Position numbers and translations under genes: made by a program
Notes under the pieces: model-generated
Told to the model about the DNA's origin: nothing
Databases searched by the model: none
The model's input: the letters and a program-made list of their open reading frames with translations, nothing else
In this document: positions 58,336-64,000 of the stretch, one piece after another
How positions within the stretch are numbered: position 1 is the stretch's first letter
Layout of the letters: every line of letters starts with the position of its first letter
NCBI GenBank assembly: GCA_025331565.1
Contig: JAFREQ010000014.1
Coordinates: forward strand, 10,900,001-10,964,000
DNA length: 64,000 nt
Direction: 5' to 3'
Origin: Holacanthus passer
Taxonomy: Eukaryota; Chordata; Actinopteri; Pomacanthidae

Positions 58336-59315
58336 ATATAAGCAGTGGACAGCAGGTGCAAAGCCAAGGCGGTCCAGCTGCAGCGGTTCACCTACTGACC
58401 AATCACTGCTGCAGCAATAAACCAAAGCACTGTGGAAAGCTACACTCTGACATCAGGCCACTGATCTTCATCTGATATCCAAATCACACTGAGCACTGAG
58501 CGCACTGTGTTACACATGGCCGTAACAAGTGGAACCTGTTAACCTAGCACATATGCCAGCATCAATAAATAATCTACGCTGACACACTTCTAACTATGGG
58601 AACACAATGAATAAACCTCCATGTAAACTAAGACTAGTGTTTCAGACACACCTCACTCCACAGGAATTAGTCTCTGTTGTTTAAAAAGGCAGAAAACAAT
58701 GCTTCTCTTTTCCAAGAGCTCATATGTTGGTTATAAAAAAAAAAAGGAAACAAGTCAAGATCTGGTGACTCCTCTGGTGAATACACAGTCATACATACAC
58801 ATCAAACACATGCAAACATGTACACACTATCACACACACACACACACACACAACACACACACATATGCTAATAATAAAGAGCTCCACAGGCACTGGGTAA
58901 CACTTGAAACACTAAACACTAATAAGCACATATGTGCACACAGGCACATGCAGACACACACACATGCTCAAGTATGTTTTCATATACACTCAGTGTCACT
59001 CTCACGTTCATAAAGCAGAGAGAAACAAACATCTGAAAACACTGCATGCACACAAATGTGTTTAAGGGAGTTTTAGTGTTTACACATGAAAATCTGGTCA
59101 GATTTCGGGAAAACAATGATTAACTGTCTCAAAGCCTCTCAAGTGTTTTGCACACTCAGTCTCTGTCTTCAATTAAAACTGTCGACCCGTTCCCAAAAAA
59201 ATGCAGCCTCTCTTTTTCTTTCACTCTGTTAACAGAGCGAGAATGGGGAAAAAAGGAAGAGAAACAGTGACTAAAAGTTACCGATTCGAAACTTTTTTAA
59301 GGAGACTTTACTCAC

Positions 59316-59570
59316 CGGCTCTGGTGTCTGTGAGGCAGACGGACGGATGAAGTAGCTGACGGAGCGGCGTGATGAGCGGAGCTAGCCAAGGGAAAAGGAG
59401 AAAAGATGTGTGTACGTTCATCAGAGTCCTTCTGACAGCAAAGACAGAGTAGCAGTGAGCCTCTCTCTCTCTCCCTCGCTCCCCCTCTTCCACTCTCTCC
59501 TCCTCCTCCTCCTCTCTCTCGGTCTCTACCTCTTAAAAATCACTCTTTCACTCCCCAAACACAGGCACAC
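59316..59570 (-). other. rarg: rarg noncoding exon 1 (isoform 1), start approximate
   Basis: Reading the minus strand, CCAGAGCCG|GTGAGTAAAG is a strong donor at 59,316. No other good donor lies between here and the A1 acceptor that would be better placed. The 5' edge is set about 30 nt from a TATA-like sequence and is a guess. Several ATGs occur, so the leader may carry upstream ORFs. Confidence 0.45.
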
Positions 59571-59574
59571 ACTC

Positions 59575-59645
59575 ACTCTCTCACTCACTAAGAAATAATT
59601 ATACTCTCTGATTCATAAAGCCTTCCTTTGTCACGTGACCCAACA
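59575..59645 (-). promoter_or_regulatory. rarg: rarg P1 promoter candidates: TATA-like box and CLEAR/E-box palindrome
   Basis: The minus strand contains GTATAATTAT at about 59,594-59,604 and the perfect palindrome GTCACGTGAC at 59,630-59,639. The palindrome is the consensus site of the TFEB/TFE3 and USF/MYC-type bHLH factors. Together they fit a core promoter for noncoding exon 1, but no transcript evidence is available. Confidence 0.4.
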
Positions 59646-62600
59646 CTTCAAATATACAGCACATTTTTTCACAAGCCACAAAATGCCTGCAGGGAAGAAA
59701 AAGGCCCAGAGAGCTTAAGTTTCTGTTTTTAATTCTCTCTCCCCTCTTTGTCTCTTGGGTGAATTCTTTTTCTCTCCTTCATCTTCTTGGCTAAAGGGTC
59801 GGTTTACCTACAAACTGTTTGTGCACGTGGAAATCCAGAGCCATGTCGTGATCTCAGCTCATTCATGTTTAATCAATAAATTCACAGTTTAATAGGAGAG
59901 GATGTTTGAGTATCCCGAACAACACAGATTAGAATGTTTTGATTCAACACAGATGCTGTCTTAATGGCGAGCCAATAGGTTTATTCTTCCAAGAAAGTCT
60001 AAGTGGTTTCACCTAGTGGTTTATTCCCAGTGTGATCAATTTATGGAATAATCATAATTGACTTCTGCCCTACCTGTCTGCTCAACATCATCAACAACAG
60101 ACATTCACTGCAGGTGCTGTTTTGGTCTGGCTCGCTGGCACTGCGCTTTATTGCTTGCAATATTTCTGTGACAATCTTCCCAGAGTAGAGATAATAAATC
60201 ATTACTATCATAACCATTTCTGACGCTACTACTGATAGAGCTCAGTATTATAGAAGAAAGCAAGTACAAGGACCCTCGTGAAACTAATTAAGGACGTTTT
60301 GGATACAAAAAGAAAAATGATAGATTATCTAAAACATTCTCATTGAGGATAAATGAAAACCAGAATTTGGAATCAAAAGCTGGAATCTAACATTTCTTAG
60401 GCTACGTAACATCTGTCAACATCCTGCCAAACAATATGCAGTAAGAAATATTTTCAAATCAAGATTATTCAGAAAAAGGAAAAAGCAGATTTCTGCTGCT
60501 AAATCACCTCGGCTCCTAAAATGAAACTAGCAGCGGCACATCAGCTGCAGGGAAGTCCCGTGCGAGATGGCAGAACTGTGCAGCGGCAGTGGCGACAGAT
60601 TTGGGTGTGCCCCTCAACGTGCCCCTCTCTCCATATGAGATCATATGTTTCAGATCTGTGTTTATGTGTTTGTGGTTCTGGGCGTGTGCCCTGTTTTCTG
60701 AATGTAATGTTTCTCAAGTTGTTTTGGTTATGGGGAGCACCTCAAACCTCAGAGCTGGGAGGAGAAGGCACACCTCAACTGGCACCTCAACTGGCACTTT
60801 TACCTCTGCAGAAGAGCAGAGATAAACAACACTTTCTGAAGAAAAACAAACAAACAAGTCGATGTAAATACATGCAGGCGCTCACATAAGAAATGTAATT
60901 CGTGTCTAAACCGAGTAAGTGATGCAAGCATTTTCAAAATAACCCACTTATGCATGCACTACTTATTCTGAAACTTGATCTAAAATGATGCCCTTTAGGC
61001 ATATTGGCCACGCTTCACTTCATGTTCTCTCAAATCTCATTCTGAGCAGAATTGTCAACCAATTCAGCATCAGCATATGGAACTAGTCTTTAGGTCTTCC
61101 CAGATACCTGTACGTTTAAGACCTGCTACAACTGCTGCTTATTTTGTTTGTAAAATCACAGTAACTGGTCTGATACAGGCAAAGATCTTATCAGCAAATA
61201 CACAGACCTCAATATGTCCCCAGGATAAAGTCAAGCCATCATAATAAGAAAAACTCTTGTACCCTGCCTCGTTCTCGTTACTCCTATGCGCTTCCTATCT
61301 TTAGAGGCACATATGGTCTACAGACGGCTACTGAAATGTTCTTTCATACATTTCTCGATGCCGATTTGCTTGTACATAATCGGGGTGAATGAATGGATAA
61401 GCAGTGAGAGGCGCTGTTGCCTTTTTGCAGAAACCTTATATTCAGGAAGCACAGATCTAAGCCATACGGCAAAAAGCACTTCAGCTGATCCTTATCTCGT
61501 TTACATTTGATTTATGTGTTGCTTATGAGGCCACTAAGGCTAATAGAAATCCCTGCACTGTTTACATAGCAGCACTAAATCAGCAATTGTGTAAAATGAA
61601 ACAAGAAGGTAAATACATCCATAGGACGCAGCAAAAGCTGACTCCGTATTAGCCGATAAGATTGACGTGAAGTGTAAAGTGTGAATTTGAAGCCAGTGCG
61701 ATGCCATGAGGCTGACTGAGACCGTGCATTTGTGTCAGAATGTGCAGTCAAGTGCACGATGATGGTCGTGTGTGTGTCAGTGCGCGGGGCATGCTGTGCT
61801 CCTTATTAAATTATGACAGTGAGCTTGAGCAGGGGGTGCGTGTAGGCTTTGCGTATGTGCGTGCGCGCGCTCTTGCAGCACGCACGTCTGCACTTGTGAA
61901 TATGTGTGAGTGCGCTTGTGCCTGTGTGCATGGATGAGTATGCGTAGGCAGTAGCAGCGAGAAGGTCAGAGGTTACTAGTGTTTGTGTTTCAGTGTCAGT
62001 GAAGTGTGCTCCAGGCAGAGATTTATGATCATTGTGTCTGGGAGGCTGCAGAGTGGGGGATAATGAAGATAGATCAGGGTGCTATCTCCCTCTCAGGGCA
62101 CCAGTGGAAACATGGCCTATGGCCCCCCTCCGCTCTCGTATCATTAACTTCAGCCCGTGACATCATAACGCACTGCCCCTGACATCAATCCTAACGCAGT
62201 GCGCTCTGACAAAAAGTTGAACGCACAGAGGCCATTCCTCGCAGGAAGCCATCCGGCAAACACAGGCATTGTTCGGCACTGAGCTTTGCAGCTTCTTTGG
62301 GTGTGTTTATGAAGATATGAAATATTCATGGCAGCGTCGTACTCAGTCGTGTGTTTCCACTTTGGATTCAACGTATTTGCATTCACGGCGCTGCGGAGGA
62401 GAGGCCTGGGGCTCGCTGGCAGAGGAAAAGCAGCAAAAGCAGAAAGGAAAGAGGAAAAGGGGGGATGATGGAGGGAGCAAGAGAGGGAGGAAGTGAGGTT
62501 AGAGGGGTTAAAGGGAGATGGGGAGAGGGGGAGGAAAGAAAGGCGAGGGTCTGGGTACAGGGAACGTGAGAGACAGGGGTGTGAAATAGAAAGGGGGGGG

Positions 62601-64000
62601 CTGGAGGGTGAGATAGAGAGAGGAACGGATTGTAGAGGGAGGGATAGGAGAGTGGGGGTTGATGGGATTGGTGGTGGTGGGAGGTGAGGGGGGGCGCAGG
62701 GAGCTGGTGCCTGTGGCGGCAGGTTTTAATCAGTAACAAGATGCCTGTAATGAGATCACTATTTCCCCACATTCAGATTGATGTCATGTGAAGTTTGGTG
62801 CCACACTGAGACAGGCAGGGGACGCAGGGCGAACGCACACACCCCACACTCAAGAGCCGTTTGCAGACACACACACACACACACTCACAACACACAAATA
62901 TACACTTGCTTGCACTTTCTTGGTTACAGACTTAACGCACATCCTGTGAAATGAAGGAGCTCATTCATCCAGCCTGGCAAAGTGCGCTCATTTAGAGTCC
63001 AACCGCCTTGAAGTAAAAACATACACGGAGGAATAGTACTCCCAGGAAAATGAGTTACTCATGGCAAAGGAGAAATGTATGTGTCAGGGACCGAAGGGCA
63101 TATACCACTATGTACTCCTCTAACAAAAACAAATGAGCACAAGGCTCGGAACAGAGAGAGAGAGAGCCAAAAGCTTTTTTTTACTGCAGATGAAGGGAAA
63201 AAGAGAGGGGGAACGGGAGAAGGAGGAAAAAAGAGGAGCTTTCTGTGCATATTTTGGGGTGCATTCAGAGGCTGTCGACACGGCTACCAGCGTGTGTGCC
63301 AGCACATGAGCGCTCGGCCTATTCCCCGACATGTGTGTCCAATGAAAGGTGAACGGCTCTCCTGTCTATACTTTCCTCAAAAATCAGCCATGATGTCACC
63401 ATGAACCCATCTTGAACCCACCTCTGTCAAAAAGCATTACTCCAGCCCTCCCTCTCCCTGCCTCATTTTCTGTTCCACCTCTCCCTCCTTCACGCTCCAA
63501 TCCTGCCTCTCGAATTCTTCACTGAGCTCCCATTCTTTCGCTCTCCTCTTTTCATATTTCCGTATTCTTCAACATTTCCCCTCTGCCGGCCATGTCTCTT
63601 TCCCCTCTCCCTCCTCTCTCCCTGAAGCGCACACAAACTTTTTCCCTTTTTTTTTTTTGGTGTGTGTTATTTTTTTGGCAAGCGTGGTCTAATTGAATCA
63701 CCAAAAAGCGCAGTCGTTTGCCAGGAATGCCAGGATGTTCTGATTATCATAAACTTTGTTTAAGCTGTGGTTTTGACAAAGAAAATGCTCTGAGTGCACG
63801 AGGGGAAGCCAAAAAAATAAAAGCAGGGGGGGAAAAAAATGAGGAATAGGGGAGAATGCAAATGAAAGAGGGGAGAGGGAAAGAGAGAGAACACTGGGGA
63901 AGAGAGGGGTGGTGGGGGCAGCGAGAAGGCAGCCAGAGAGCCACATATGGAAGTGATTCTGTAATTACTGCAAATCTGTGAGCTCAAAAGGAAAGGTCTT
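59646..64000. other. upstream flank of rarg, no gene seen
   Basis: No exon is supported. A DR1-like nuclear-receptor site (AGGTCA, G, AGGTTA) is at 61,963-61,975. Octamers occur at 62,375-62,382 and 63,856-63,863. GA-rich sequence runs from 62,395 to 62,690, with GT- and CA-rich runs at 61,760-61,930 and 62,866-62,890. Reading frames here are compositional. Confidence 0.55.

Larger units (their letters stand above)
51818..59315 (-). other. rarg: rarg first intron of isoform 1
   Basis: No coding exon is seen in this 7.5 kb. It holds a G-rich array (52,964-53,002), CA arrays (53,224-53,270 and 58,831-58,852), a pyrimidine-rich stretch (53,500-53,730), an unexplained island open on both strands (55,741-56,368) and a CTCF-like site (58,325-58,335). 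Confidence 0.55.

Noticed and set aside
59308..59493. 61-codon - strand frame over the rarg noncoding exon
   Set aside because: Runs through the donor at 59,316; could at most be an upstream ORF if transcription starts above 59,493.

Overview
This 64 kb window is nuclear DNA of a ray-finned (teleost) fish. The evidence is vertebrate-style split genes with GT-AG introns, dense CA/GT/GA microsatellites, copies of mobile elements typical of teleosts, and two genes whose proteins are recognisably vertebrate. There is no bacterial, viral or organellar gene, no CRISPR array and no rRNA; I found no convincing tRNA.

Layout: (1) 1-5,750 is intergenic, with no gene seen, and carries a retroposon fragment and a hAT-like fragment (4,668-5,370). 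(2) 5,760-21,580, + strand, is calcoco1: a promoter and noncoding exon 1 ending at 6,150, then 16 coding exons (7,305-21,425) that join in phase to a 686-residue protein. It has a SKICH domain, an LIR-like LVV motif, a long coiled coil and an acidic Ser/Pro-rich tail. The zinc finger that ends the mammalian protein was not found. (3) About 21,570-59,600, - strand, is retinoic acid receptor gamma (rarg). Isoform 1 starts from a noncoding exon near 59.3-59.6 kb and a coding exon at 51,441-51,609. Isoform 2 starts from an alternative exon at 41,215-41,359. Both join seven shared exons between 27,732 and 23,873, giving 509 and 501 residues. (4) 59,640-64,000 is the upstream flank of rarg, with no gene seen.

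The two genes are convergent. Their poly(A) signals, AATAAA at 21,554-21,559 (+) and 21,587-21,592 (-), lie about 30 bp apart, and a strong CTCF-like motif overlaps the predicted calcoco1 stop codon. rarg encodes a ligand-controlled transcription factor. CALCOCO1 is known both as a nuclear-receptor coactivator (CoCoA) and as a selective-autophagy receptor, so the pair is functionally suggestive, but proximity alone proves nothing.

Most of the window is intron and flank. Items worth a second look are a near-perfect SOX-OCT composite site in a rarg intron, several exact inverted repeats, a possible internal calcoco1 promoter with an in-phase mini-exon, an unusual ligand-pocket residue combination and an expanded C-terminal F domain in RAR gamma. 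I did not find a wholly new biological system. Exon edges were set by reading splice sites and checking that phases add up; transcript ends, promoters and all binding sites are inferences.
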